This document shows, one piece after another, positions 1 to 8,508 of a DNA stretch of 64,000 nt (the first letter of the stretch is position 1; each line of letters starts with the position of its first letter). The position numbers were made by a program, and so were the translations under genes. The DNA is from Eubacteriales bacterium (GTDB lineage Bacteria; Bacillota; Clostridia; Lachnospirales; Lachnospiraceae). The notes below the pieces were generated by a model. The model saw only the letters and a list, made by a program, of their open reading frames with translations. It was not told the origin of the DNA and did no database searches. Location: positions 1 to 64,000 of the forward strand of contig JAUNPU010000006.1 in NCBI GenBank assembly GCA_030536555.1, read 5' to 3'.

Positions 1-177
1 GATTTTATCAATGATCCTTCGCAATAGCAAGCAATGGACACTTGCATTGCGCAAGACATTACATGATTTTCCGAAACTTCCATCAAATACATCATCTGGT
101 TCCTTTTGAAAGATTTCCTCGACTTCTGCTTTCCTATGGGATAAACCATAAGAACTTTAAATAAATCAACTGCCAGA
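1..177. other. Intergenic edge, no gene seen
   Basis: No reading frame of convincing length or composition and no RNA motif I recognise. It lies downstream of the minus-strand hydrolase operon, so it may hold the end of that transcript or the far side of a gene outside the window. Confidence 0.5.
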
Positions 178-210
178 GCAGGGGGGAAGAATCAAATCTT
201 CACCCCCTGC
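178..210 (-). terminator. Hairpin at the end of the GtrA/GH3 operon
   Basis: GCAGGGGG and CCCCCTGC arms, extended by GAAGA/TCTTC, form a strong hairpin that encloses the stop codon of the GtrA-like gene. On the minus strand it is not followed by a clear T run, so it may be a 3'-end stabilising hairpin rather than a classical terminator. Confidence 0.45.
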
Positions 211-800
211 CCTTCTGGAAAGATAATCTTAAACACAAAGAAGAAAATCACCATCGATACTCCGCCGGTGATGACCGTGACCAGAATATTGTATACCGCC
301 GGTGCCACATAAGCGGATGCAATCGGCATCCACAGATTATTGAATCCGTTGCAGATCAGGGAAATCACCACCCACGCAATCAGATACCAGAACGCCTGAT
401 ATACCGGGTTGCCATGGCTTTTGAAAGTGATGTTCCGCTGCAGCGGAAAGTTGATGCACTGTGCCAGAAAGGAGCCGGTCTCATAGCTGATAAAGTATCC
501 CAGACCACCGCCGATCAGCACCTCTCCCGCACTGTCCCGCAGCACATTGTACCCCAGCAGGCTCCATGTGAATTCCACGCCCAACAGCTTCATCTGTACC
601 ACCGGCCACATGAATTCCGTTCCCGCCAGTTCCCTGCCCAGTATTCCCGGCATGACCGTAAACACCAGATACTGGAGTATGGTCACACCCATGCTGAACA
701 GGAGGAAATAAAAGATCTGATACAGCCATTTGGCTGCCGCCGGATGCTTCTCTTCCAGCAACTTCCAGCGATTCACCCACCATATTTTCAGAGCCTCCAT
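192..800 (-). CDS. GtrA-like multi-pass membrane protein
   Basis: A 202-residue membrane protein with about four hydrophobic segments (near residues 29-50, 70-105, 135-152 and 165-195). The segment CINFPLQRNITF matches the conserved loop of the GtrA family, whose members help move lipid-linked sugars or cell-surface glycans across the membrane. It is slightly longer than a typical GtrA protein (about 130-150 residues) because of an extended loop after the first helix. It lies 9 bases after the GH3 hydrolase gene and is the last gene of that operon. A role in handling surface glycans beside two glycosidases is plausible but inferred; the substrate cannot be told. Confidence 0.7.
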   Translation of the reverse strand: MEALKIWWVNRWKLLEEKHPAAAKWLYQIFYFLLFSMGVTILQYLVFTVMPGILGRELAGTEFMWPVVQMKLLGVEFTWSLLGYNVLRDSAGEVLIGGGLGYFISYETGSFLAQCINFPLQRNITFKSHGNPVYQAFWYLIAWVVISLICNGFNNLWMPIASAYVAPAVYNILVTVITGGVSMVIFFFVFKIIFPEGQGVKI

Positions 801-809
801 CGCTTTTCC

Positions 810-3230
810 TCACTTTCCGGTTATTTTCTTTAAATATGCCTTGTTTTCTCTCCCATTCCGCACATACCCACAGATAATCTGCTTCATGCCGCTCCAGAAT
901 CTCCCGTTTGCCGCATCCACCATGCCATGAACCATTTCCATGCTGACGGCCCCGTTTGTCATCTTCGCAATTCCACGAAACGGCATATTGTAAATAAACA
1001 GAATATTCAGATCCGGCTTTCCTTTTGCCTCGCTCTGCTCTTTTCGTCGGGTCAGAATCCGGTAGATCATCCTTGCCAGCCCGCTCTTTGCATAGTACAT
1101 CTGGCAGATGGCATCATTTTCTGTCAGTTCCCCGTTCCATGAATCCTCCGGAATGGGGGTGCCAAGCATAGACTCGTACTCCCGACGTCCTACCTTCTCA
1201 ATCCTTCCGGTGTCATAGGACGGAAGACATTTCCCTTCATATGGAAGCGCCGCACCTGTTCCCGCCTTACTCCACAGCGCCTGCAGACGGATATCTGCAC
1301 AGCTGGCGCCGATGCTAATCTGATAGGCACCGCCCTCTGTCTCCCAGCAGTCTGTCTTTACATTCCAATAGCGGAATGTCTTATCATCAAACGGAATCCG
1401 GATTCTGCGGCTCTCCCCTGCCTTAAGAAACACCTTGCAAAAGCCCTTCAGCTCCTTTGCCGGGCGGAATACCGCGCCGTCCGGAAGTCCCACATAAAGC
1501 TGTGCAGTCTCTGCTCCGTCCACGCTGCCTGTGTTCTGCAGCGTAAATTCTGCCCCCTGCTCATCTATGGTTAGGTCCCGGTATGCAAAGCTGGTGTAGG
1601 ACAGACCATATCCAAAGGGGTATCGGACCTCTTTTTTGCTGGTATCATAATAGCGATACCCCACAAAGATTCCTTCCCGGTATTCGGAATTTCTCTTTTC
1701 TGCCGGATAATACCAGAATGCCGGTGTATCCTCGTAACACATCGGATACGTCTCATTCAGCTTTCCCGACGGATTGACCCGCCCGGTCAGAATATCAAGC
1801 ATCGCTCCTGCCCCTGCCTGACCGCCTAAATATCCGTGAAGAATGGCCCTGCAGCAGTTCTCCCACGGCATCTCGATGGCAGAGCCTGCACTTAAAATGC
1901 CCACCACATTGCCGTTTGCCTTTGCCAGCTCTTCCAGCAGCAGAATCTGGTTCTGGGGAATCTGCATATGGCTGCGGTCCAATCCCTCCGATTCACTGAG
2001 TTCATCCAATCCAAAGCAGTACAGCACGACCTCCGCCTCCGCTGCCAGCTTCTTCGCCTCTTCTGCCAGCCGGACATCCTGCTCACCGCTGCGCTGATAC
2101 CCGCCGCTTATGCCGACCACCTCCAGCTCATACTCTCCCACCAGCTGTGCAATCGTCTCCAGCCGGATGGCATTGACCATGGAGGAGCCTGCCCCCTGAT
2201 ACCGGGGCTGCAGCGCAAAATCACCGATTACCGCAACCCTTGTGCCCTTCTTAAGCGGAAGCATCTGACCGGCATTTTTCAGGAGAACCGCACTCTCTGC
2301 CGCTGCTCTTCTCGCCAGCCGGTGATGGGCCTCCTCGTCAAAGGAAGGTGTTTCTTTTCCGGAGCTGCTCAGTGTCATGACCGCATCCAGCAGATCATCC
2401 ACTGCCGTATCCAGTTCCTCCATAGAAAGCTTCCCGGTCTCCACCGCTTTTACCAGCTCCCTTGCCGAATCCAGTCCCGGACACGGCATTTCCAGATTGG
2501 ATCTGGCTGCCACACCGGCCGTGTGACTGTTGGAGCCGCCCCAGTCGGTGATCACAATCCCGTCAAATCCCCACTCCTCCCGGAGAATATCCACCATCAG
2601 GTGGCGGTTCTCGTTCACGTAGGTTCCATTGACCTCGTTGTAGCTGGACATGATCGCCCTGGCGCCACCCTCTTTCACCGCAATCTCAAATCCGGTCAGA
2701 TAGATTTCCCGCAGGGTCCGCTCGTCGATGACCGCATTCATTGCCATCCGGCGAAGCTCCTGACTGTTCACTGCAAAATGCTTCGGACAGGCATAGACGC
2801 CCTGTGACTGGATTCCCCGGACATAGGCCGCCGCCATCTTGCCGGACAGATACGGATCCTCGGAAAAATACTCAAAATTCCTGCCGCACAGCGGACTCCG
2901 CTTGATATTCAGCCCCGGTCCCAGCAGCACATGCACCTGCTGTGCCGCTGCCTCTTCTCCCAGCGCCATGCCGATTTCCTCTGCCAGCGCCTCGTCCCAG
3001 CTGTTTGCCACGGTTGCCGCCGTGGGAAAGCAGGTGGCAGGCAGGGAGGCATTCAGCCCCAGATGGTCCCCTGCCCCTGCCTGTTTCCGGATTCCGTGAG
3101 GTCCGTCGGAGCAGAAGATGGACGGAATTCCAAGCCTCGGAAAATCCCATGTCTGCCATACCGTTTTTCCGCTTAAACATGCGGCTTTCTCTTCGATTGT
3201 CATCTGTCTGATCAGCTCTTCGCGTTTCAT
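810..3230 (-). CDS. Glycoside hydrolase family 3 protein (beta-glucosidase type)
   Basis: About 806 residues, canonical domain order. The N-terminal barrel carries SDGPHG near residue 44, the KH and NFEYFSEDP blocks, and the nucleophile aspartate in ITDWGG near residue 229. The second alpha/beta domain (about 310-520) has the SESEGLDR loop, followed by a fibronectin-III-like domain (about 560-640) with the VAE-type pattern DGAETAQLYV. An extra C-terminal part of about 120 residues (RREYESMLG onward) is found in a subset of clostridial GH3 enzymes. No signal peptide is seen, so it probably acts in the cytosol on imported beta-glucosides or related oligosaccharides. The ATG at 3230 is preferred because AAGGAG lies 8 bases upstream. 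Exact sugar specificity is unknown. Confidence 0.9.
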   Translation of the reverse strand: MKREELIRQMTIEEKAACLSGKTVWQTWDFPRLGIPSIFCSDGPHGIRKQAGAGDHLGLNASLPATCFPTAATVANSWDEALAEEIGMALGEEAAAQQVHVLLGPGLNIKRSPLCGRNFEYFSEDPYLSGKMAAAYVRGIQSQGVYACPKHFAVNSQELRRMAMNAVIDERTLREIYLTGFEIAVKEGGARAIMSSYNEVNGTYVNENRHLMVDILREEWGFDGIVITDWGGSNSHTAGVAARSNLEMPCPGLDSARELVKAVETGKLSMEELDTAVDDLLDAVMTLSSSGKETPSFDEEAHHRLARRAAAESAVLLKNAGQMLPLKKGTRVAVIGDFALQPRYQGAGSSMVNAIRLETIAQLVGEYELEVVGISGGYQRSGEQDVRLAEEAKKLAAEAEVVLYCFGLDELSESEGLDRSHMQIPQNQILLLEELAKANGNVVGILSAGSAIEMPWENCCRAILHGYLGGQAGAGAMLDILTGRVNPSGKLNETYPMCYEDTPAFWYYPAEKRNSEYREGIFVGYRYYDTSKKEVRYPFGYGLSYTSFAYRDLTIDEQGAEFTLQNTGSVDGAETAQLYVGLPDGAVFRPAKELKGFCKVFLKAGESRRIRIPFDDKTFRYWNVKTDCWETEGGAYQISIGASCADIRLQALWSKAGTGAALPYEGKCLPSYDTGRIEKVGRREYESMLGTPIPEDSWNGELTENDAICQMYYAKSGLARMIYRILTRRKEQSEAKGKPDLNILFIYNMPFRGIAKMTNGAVSMEMVHGMVDAANGRFWSGMKQIICGYVRNGRENKAYLKKITGK

Positions 3231-3252
3231 TCCGCCCACTCCTTTTTCCTGC

Positions 3253-6105
3253 TTACTTTATCTTTCCTGATTTCTTATATACCAGAACGGCTGCCGCCGC
3301 CAGCATCACACCGGCTGCCACATCCAGCGCTGCTGCCGCCTTTTCCCACGGAAGCATACCGCCCACGTTGGCGTCTCCATCGTAAGCCCAGCTGCTCACC
3401 ACCGTATACATGATGTTCCTGCATGCGTTGCGCATCTGGTTCACGGAGGTCGGGTGGGTCGGGTCTGCCACATTGTTCTGCGGTCCGTTGAAGGTGGACA
3501 GCATCGCATCCACACCGTTGGCAAGTGCCGCGTCCGCATTCATGAACCCGTGTCCGTTGTTCCGGAAAAAGTCCGTCAGTGCCATTCCCCGGAAGCCCCA
3601 CTCGCCGCGGAGAACCGTATTCATCAGCTCACTGTTCTCACCGGTCCATTTATGTCCCAGATAGCTCCAGGAAACCATCACTGCATTGGCACCGCCGTCC
3701 TTGACTGCAATCTCAAAGGGCTTCAGATAGATTTCGCGGATTGCCTGCTCATTGGACCAGATGCAGACCATCTTCCCATTTCCCTCATACATGGCATAAT
3801 GCTTGATGTAGGAATACACGCCATGATCCATGGCTCCTTTCACCGCAGCTGCCGCCATCTTGCCGGCCAGCACACCGTCCTCTGAGAAATATTCATAGTT
3901 TCGTGCACCAAATGCTGTGCGATGGGTATTCATGCCCGGTGCGTACCAGCCGTGCGCACCCATTTCCCGGCTCATCTTGCCCATGCTCTGACCCCATTTT
4001 TCTGCCAGTTTCTGGTTCCACGTAGATGCGATCACAACCTCGATGGGGAAGCCCATGGAGCCCACGCCGGTGAAGTTGTTATTGATGGCTGCAGGTCCGT
4101 CGAAATCAAGGGTTCCCACCTTGCCAACTGATTCCACAGCACTGGTCTGATATCCCGCCATGGCAATCAGTTCCCCCATCTCTTCTACGGTCATCTGGTC
4201 TAACAGCTTGTCCCACAGCGGATCGTCATAATCCTTATCCCGCAGGTCTGCCAGCTTTACACCGTTCTTTGCTCCGGTTACCGGCATCACATCGCTGTCA
4301 TTTAAGTAGGTGGTCAGATCAAAGTTGCTGTTTACATGATACTGGGATGCAAACGGCTCATCCATCACATCCGACTCAGGAGCTGCCGTCGCCTCTGCCA
4401 GATTGGCGAAATGGTCTGCTCTGGAAAGGTAGGTGACATTTCCTGCTGCCTCCTGAAATACATTGACTGCAGCCATCTCATCGGACTCTCTCTTATGATT
4501 TTCATCATAAATCACAGTTTCTGCCACCGTAACCGTCTTCTCATCCAGAATGTGGTGAGAGTCACGGTTGATGGAAATCACATAGTCGCCTGCTTCCAGC
4601 ACGTAAGCCTCTTCCTTCTGGTAATCATAGGATGCCATATCCTCTGCATCCAGCTCCACATGGATGGTCTGGGATGCTCCCGGCTCCAGAAGCTCCGTTT
4701 TCGCATACTCGATCAGATTCGCAGATGCTTTCTCAATGCCTCCATTGGTATAGGGCGGATTAAAATACACCTCCACCACATCCTTGCCTGCACAGTCACC
4801 TGTATTGGTTACGGTGACATCAAAGGCATAGGTTCCGTCCTCCCCGGTAATCTCACTCATTTCCTGCTGAAATGAGGTATAGCTCAGACCATGTCCAAAG
4901 GGATACTGAACCGTCCTGTCATAGTCGATGGTGCCTTCTGCCGCAGCCGTCTCATAATATTTGTAGCCCACATAGATTCCTTCCACATAGTTGGTAAAGG
5001 ACGGAGCATAGGATTGCGGCACTCCGGCATTCATTCCCTCCACGGCCAGCTCTGCCAGATTGGAATATGCCGTTTTTTCTCCATTATTCCACCATGGAGC
5101 CGCTGTCATATCATACAGAAAGGTATCCGGAGTTCTGCCGGAAGGATTCACCTCTCCCTTTAAGATTTTTCCCAGTGCATTAAAGCCCACATTTCCCGTT
5201 CCTGCACACCACACAACGGATTTGATCTGCTCATATTCCTCGGTAAATCCAAGTTCAAACTGGTTGGCTCCATTGTAAAGCACAATGACATTTTCAAAAT
5301 TGCTGCATACCAGCTCTACCATATCCCGTTCCGTCCGGGACAGCTGAAGGTAATGCTCTCCTGCCTCAAAATCCTGATATGCATCCGAATTGTTGTCATA
5401 AGATGCTTTGCTCACATCCATGGGAATGTCGTTGTGACCCTCACCCGCTTTTCTGGAAAGCACGATTACCGCCGTGTCAGAAAAGTCCTTTGCATTCTGA
5501 AGCAGGGCATCGCTGTATTCCGTCACCGGCGGCTCCGGAAGCGTCCAGCTCTGCTTCTGAATCGACATCTCCGGCTTGTCTGCACCATAGCTGTTGTAGA
5601 AGTCCACCAGCTCCTGATTCACAGAAAAGCCTGCATGCTCCAGCCCTTTTACCAGAGACACAATCTCATATAAATCATTGATTCCTCCGGAGCCGGCTCC
5701 GCCGTATGCCGGATTGATGGATTCCCAGCCAAACAGGTTCAGCTTCGTGGTATCCTCCAGAGGAAGCAGACCGTCATTGTCCAGAAGAACGATGCCTTCC
5801 TCCATAATCTCCTCTGCGGTCACCGCCGCCTCTGCATTGGTCTCATCACTCAGGGTACCGCTTCCGGTTGCCAGTCCAATCAGTGTGGACATGGGACCAA
5901 AGCAGATCAGATTGATGCCGGTCATGACAGCCAGCACCATCGCCACCAGCGCCTCTCCTCTTACAAGAAATTTTTTGTTCTTCGGCATCTTCCTGCATGC
6001 AATCATTACCACCGCTCCAATCACGATTGCCGCGATCATTCCGATGATGTACGGTTTACACAAAGCCAGAACCGCAAGGACATCTGCCATCTCGATTTGT
6101 AACAT
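3253..6105 (-). CDS. Membrane-anchored GH3 protein with permuted domain order
   Basis: A 950-residue protein in which the usual GH3 order is swapped. Two N-terminal membrane segments (about 13-35 and 48-72) are followed by the alpha/beta GH3 C-domain (EEGIVLLDNDGLLPL near 95), then a fibronectin-III-like domain (about 410-500), and only then the catalytic barrel (MTVEEMGELI near 630, ARNYEYFSEDG, KHYAMYEGN, nucleophile aspartate in ALTDFF near 845). A final membrane helix lies at about 925-943 before a basic tail. The catalytic region is therefore tethered at both ends, probably outside the cell. It is the first gene of an operon with the second GH3 and the GtrA-like gene. Permuted GH3 proteins with this layout are known from gut Firmicutes; the substrate is unknown. 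Confidence 0.85.
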   Translation of the reverse strand: MLQIEMADVLAVLALCKPYIIGMIAAIVIGAVVMIACRKMPKNKKFLVRGEALVAMVLAVMTGINLICFGPMSTLIGLATGSGTLSDETNAEAAVTAEEIMEEGIVLLDNDGLLPLEDTTKLNLFGWESINPAYGGAGSGGINDLYEIVSLVKGLEHAGFSVNQELVDFYNSYGADKPEMSIQKQSWTLPEPPVTEYSDALLQNAKDFSDTAVIVLSRKAGEGHNDIPMDVSKASYDNNSDAYQDFEAGEHYLQLSRTERDMVELVCSNFENVIVLYNGANQFELGFTEEYEQIKSVVWCAGTGNVGFNALGKILKGEVNPSGRTPDTFLYDMTAAPWWNNGEKTAYSNLAELAVEGMNAGVPQSYAPSFTNYVEGIYVGYKYYETAAAEGTIDYDRTVQYPFGHGLSYTSFQQEMSEITGEDGTYAFDVTVTNTGDCAGKDVVEVYFNPPYTNGGIEKASANLIEYAKTELLEPGASQTIHVELDAEDMASYDYQKEEAYVLEAGDYVISINRDSHHILDEKTVTVAETVIYDENHKRESDEMAAVNVFQEAAGNVTYLSRADHFANLAEATAAPESDVMDEPFASQYHVNSNFDLTTYLNDSDVMPVTGAKNGVKLADLRDKDYDDPLWDKLLDQMTVEEMGELIAMAGYQTSAVESVGKVGTLDFDGPAAINNNFTGVGSMGFPIEVVIASTWNQKLAEKWGQSMGKMSREMGAHGWYAPGMNTHRTAFGARNYEYFSEDGVLAGKMAAAAVKGAMDHGVYSYIKHYAMYEGNGKMVCIWSNEQAIREIYLKPFEIAVKDGGANAVMVSWSYLGHKWTGENSELMNTVLRGEWGFRGMALTDFFRNNGHGFMNADAALANGVDAMLSTFNGPQNNVADPTHPTSVNQMRNACRNIMYTVVSSWAYDGDANVGGMLPWEKAAAALDVAAGVMLAAAAVLVYKKSGKIK

Positions 6106-6167
6106 ACGTTTTCCCTCCTATATCTCATGGACAGGGGCTTTCGCTCCTGCGTCGTGTTGATAGGCTT

Positions 6168-6233
6168 ACTATACCAGAAACAGCCGCTCCTGCACGCCGC
6201 TGGCACAAACGGTTGTTTTTTGTCATAAACGGT
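6168..6233 (-). promoter_or_regulatory. Promoter with LytTR-type direct repeats before the GH3 operon
   Basis: On the minus strand a -10 box TATAGT (6173-6168) has no recognisable -35 box 17 bases upstream. Two imperfect direct repeats lie further upstream, ACCGTTTATG (6233-6224) and ACCGTTTGTG (6213-6204), with a period of 20 bases. Paired 9-10 base direct repeats about two helical turns apart beside a poor -35 box are typical of LytTR regulators such as AgrA and ComE. A LytTR response regulator is encoded next door, so activation of the GH3 operon by it is a reasonable inference. Confidence 0.55.
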
Positions 6234-6354
6234 ATGGCAGATTGAAAAAAGAGTCCCGCGGTCCGGAACTCCTCTTTCCTGTTTCAATTTTTATACGGAT
6301 TTTTTTGTGTTTCTGCGGTCCTGCCATGCTCCTTCTGCTGTCCTACGCCGCCTC

Positions 6355-7662
6355 TCACTGTCCCGGAATCAGAATCTTCAGCTCAAACCAGTGCTGTTCC
6401 ACACCGAAGTTCATGGTTCCCCCGTACTTTTCCACCGAATACCGGATGCTTTTCAGACCATAGCCGTGATTCTCCCTGTCCTTTTTGGAGGTCATCGGAT
6501 ACTTCTCCTTCAGCTTCAGCTCCTCCTGCTCGCAGTAATTGACCACATGGATGAACACAAAGCCCTTCTTCGCCGACACAGTCAGATGAATCAGCCGCTT
6601 CTCGCAGTCCTCCACCAGAATCACGCTCTCGATGGCATTGTCCAGCGCATTGCCAAATATGGTACAGATATCGATGACATGCAGAAAATTCAAAAGCTCT
6701 CCATCCACCACGCAGGTCAGCTCGATCTGGTGATTGCTGCAGTACAGCTTCTTGCCGGTCAGCACCGTGTCCAGCACAGCATTTCCCGTCTGGCTCTCCA
6801 GCTCCGGGATTGCCAGCCCCTGCTCCATGGTATTCAGCCATTCTTCCTTCTTCTGGGTATTGAGTTCCGCCCGGAACGCCGCAATCTGATGCTTCAGATC
6901 GTGGCATTTCACATGAATCATGTCAATGCTCTCCTGATAGTTCCGATAGCGCTCATACTGGCTTTTCAGCATGTTCTGAATGGAAATCAGCTCCCGCTCT
7001 GTGTGCAGCTCGTGGATCCGGCTCTGAAATGCAAACAGCACCGCCAGTCCTCCCAGATCCACCACCGTCCGGATATGGAAAATATCCTCCGTAAATCTGG
7101 CACTGAACGGCGTATTCCGATAAATAAAGCTGATATTGCTGAGCGCAAAGGCAGCCGCCGCAATCAGAATCGCAGAAAGCAGCTCCTTTCCGGATATCTG
7201 AAGCAAGAACTCCCCGCCCATCAGATTTCGCTCCAGTCTCCACGCTGCGCCAAAGGTCACTCCAAACACCAGCAGAAATACCGCCAGCCGGAAATACCAG
7301 CTTCCAAGGCCCAGATACGGCAGAAAATGCTCGATCTGCCACTCGAAGGATGCCGCAAACTCCGCCAGCAGAAATGCCTGCGCACAGCAATAGGCAGCGA
7401 TTGCCCATGCCACATCGCAGATCAGATAAATCATCAGCAGCATACTGCCCACCGCCGCCAGCATACAGGGAATCCAGAAGAAAATCGGCACATCCTCCGT
7501 CACCTCCAGAAACACACACAGCCAGATCAGAAATCCTCCGGCAATCAGAAGTTCCCGCTTCCCCGGCTTTTCTCTTCTCACCGCCATACAGCACACCATA
7601 CAGGCGCACCATTCCGCCAGCGCCGTGTAGATTCGCGGTATATTTGTGATCTCCCCACCCAC
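6355..7662 (-). CDS. AgrC/LytS-type sensor histidine kinase (GHKL ATPase)
   Basis: 435 residues. The N-terminal half has about six membrane helices. A coiled dimerisation segment follows, with the phospho-acceptor histidine in HDLKHQ near residue 250, then a GHKL ATPase domain with N box NALDNAIES and G box GYGLKSIRY. This is the quorum/peptide-sensing kinase architecture (HPK10) normally paired with LytTR regulators. Translation likely starts at a GTG that overlaps the stop of the response-regulator gene by one base (TAGTG), so the two are translationally coupled. It probably senses an extracellular signal at the membrane and phosphorylates the adjacent regulator. The ligand cannot be read from the sequence and no small peptide precursor gene was found nearby. 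Confidence 0.88.
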   Translation of the reverse strand: MGGEITNIPRIYTALAEWCACMVCCMAVRREKPGKRELLIAGGFLIWLCVFLEVTEDVPIFFWIPCMLAAVGSMLLMIYLICDVAWAIAAYCCAQAFLLAEFAASFEWQIEHFLPYLGLGSWYFRLAVFLLVFGVTFGAAWRLERNLMGGEFLLQISGKELLSAILIAAAAFALSNISFIYRNTPFSARFTEDIFHIRTVVDLGGLAVLFAFQSRIHELHTERELISIQNMLKSQYERYRNYQESIDMIHVKCHDLKHQIAAFRAELNTQKKEEWLNTMEQGLAIPELESQTGNAVLDTVLTGKKLYCSNHQIELTCVVDGELLNFLHVIDICTIFGNALDNAIESVILVEDCEKRLIHLTVSAKKGFVFIHVVNYCEQEELKLKEKYPMTSKKDRENHGYGLKSIRYSVEKYGGTMNFGVEQHWFELKILIPGQ

Positions 7663-8372
7663 TAGTTCATCACCTCGCTCATATAGTCAGACAGTGCCTC
7701 CAGAAATTCATTTTTCCTTGCCCTGCTGATCAGAAGCTTCTCCTGCCGGATCAGGCAGCAGCCATCCTGCACCCCGTCCACATATTTCAGATTGACCAGA
7801 TAGCCCTTGTTGCTCCGGAAAAAGCCATAGGGAACCAGTGTTTCCTCTATCTCCTTCATCTTTCCTCTGGAGCGGAACTCCCCTCTCCGGGTACGGAACA
7901 CCAGCGTATGTCCCTCACTTTCCACATAATAGATATCCGGTATCTCCAGCTTCTGAATTCCGGAAGGCACATTGATCGTAATGCTGTGCCGCTCCCGCCT
8001 CTTCACCCGCCCGATTGCCCGGTTCAGCTTCTGCGAAAATGCAAAATACGTGACCGGCTTCAGCACATAGTCCAGCGCATCCACCGCATACCCCCGAATC
8101 GCATAATTCGTCATATTGGTAATGAACATAATGACAACCTCTCCGTCCAATTCCCGGATCCTCTCCGCCGCTGTCATCCCGTCCATGAACCGCATCTGAA
8201 TGTCCATCAGGATGATATCAAGCTCCCCACGGTAATTCTCCAGAATATCCTCCCCGTCCCGAAAGACCTGCACCTGAATCTCATTGCCGCTCTCCTGCTG
8301 ATAGGTCTGAATATACTCCTGAAGCTGATTCACATAGATTTCTTCGTCCTCCACGATTGCAAGTCTGAACAC
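7662..8372 (-). CDS. LytTR-family response regulator
   Basis: A receiver domain comes first (FRLAIVEDEE, phospho-acceptor aspartate in ILMDIQM, conserved lysine in YVLKPV), followed by a C-terminal LytTR DNA-binding domain (about residues 130-236, with YYVESEGHTLVFRT and FRSNKGYLVNL). I place the start at a GTG at 8372: AGGGGG lies 7 bases upstream, the protein then begins exactly at the receiver fold, and it no longer overlaps the next gene as a longer reading would. It is the first gene of the regulator-kinase pair. The direct repeats upstream of the GH3 operon make that operon its best candidate target. Confidence 0.88.
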   Translation of the reverse strand: MFRLAIVEDEEIYVNQLQEYIQTYQQESGNEIQVQVFRDGEDILENYRGELDIILMDIQMRFMDGMTAAERIRELDGEVVIMFITNMTNYAIRGYAVDALDYVLKPVTYFAFSQKLNRAIGRVKRRERHSITINVPSGIQKLEIPDIYYVESEGHTLVFRTRRGEFRSRGKMKEIEETLVPYGFFRSNKGYLVNLKYVDGVQDGCCLIRQEKLLISRARKNEFLEALSDYMSEVMN

Positions 8373-8426
8373 CACTGCACCCCCTGCTGCCAGTTCTGTT
8401 TTCGATTCCATGAATTCTCTGTCTTT

Positions 8427-8455
8427 ACTATAAAGCCTGAGACTTCTTCCGTCAA
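8427..8455 (-). promoter_or_regulatory. Promoter of the two-component operon
   Basis: TTGACG (8455-8450), 17-base spacer, TATAGT (8432-8427) on the minus strand, about 55 bases before the GTG start of the response regulator. No LytTR-like repeats are visible here, so autoregulation is not indicated. Confidence 0.6.
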
Positions 8456-8508
8456 GATGAGGGCGGACCTTACATATTTTAATATTATCTGCCAGCAATT
8501 TATGGATG

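Noticed and set aside
6307-7665. Open frame antisense to the histidine kinase
   Set aside because: Basic, low-complexity translation that covers the opposite strand of a clear kinase gene; no motif or start signal.
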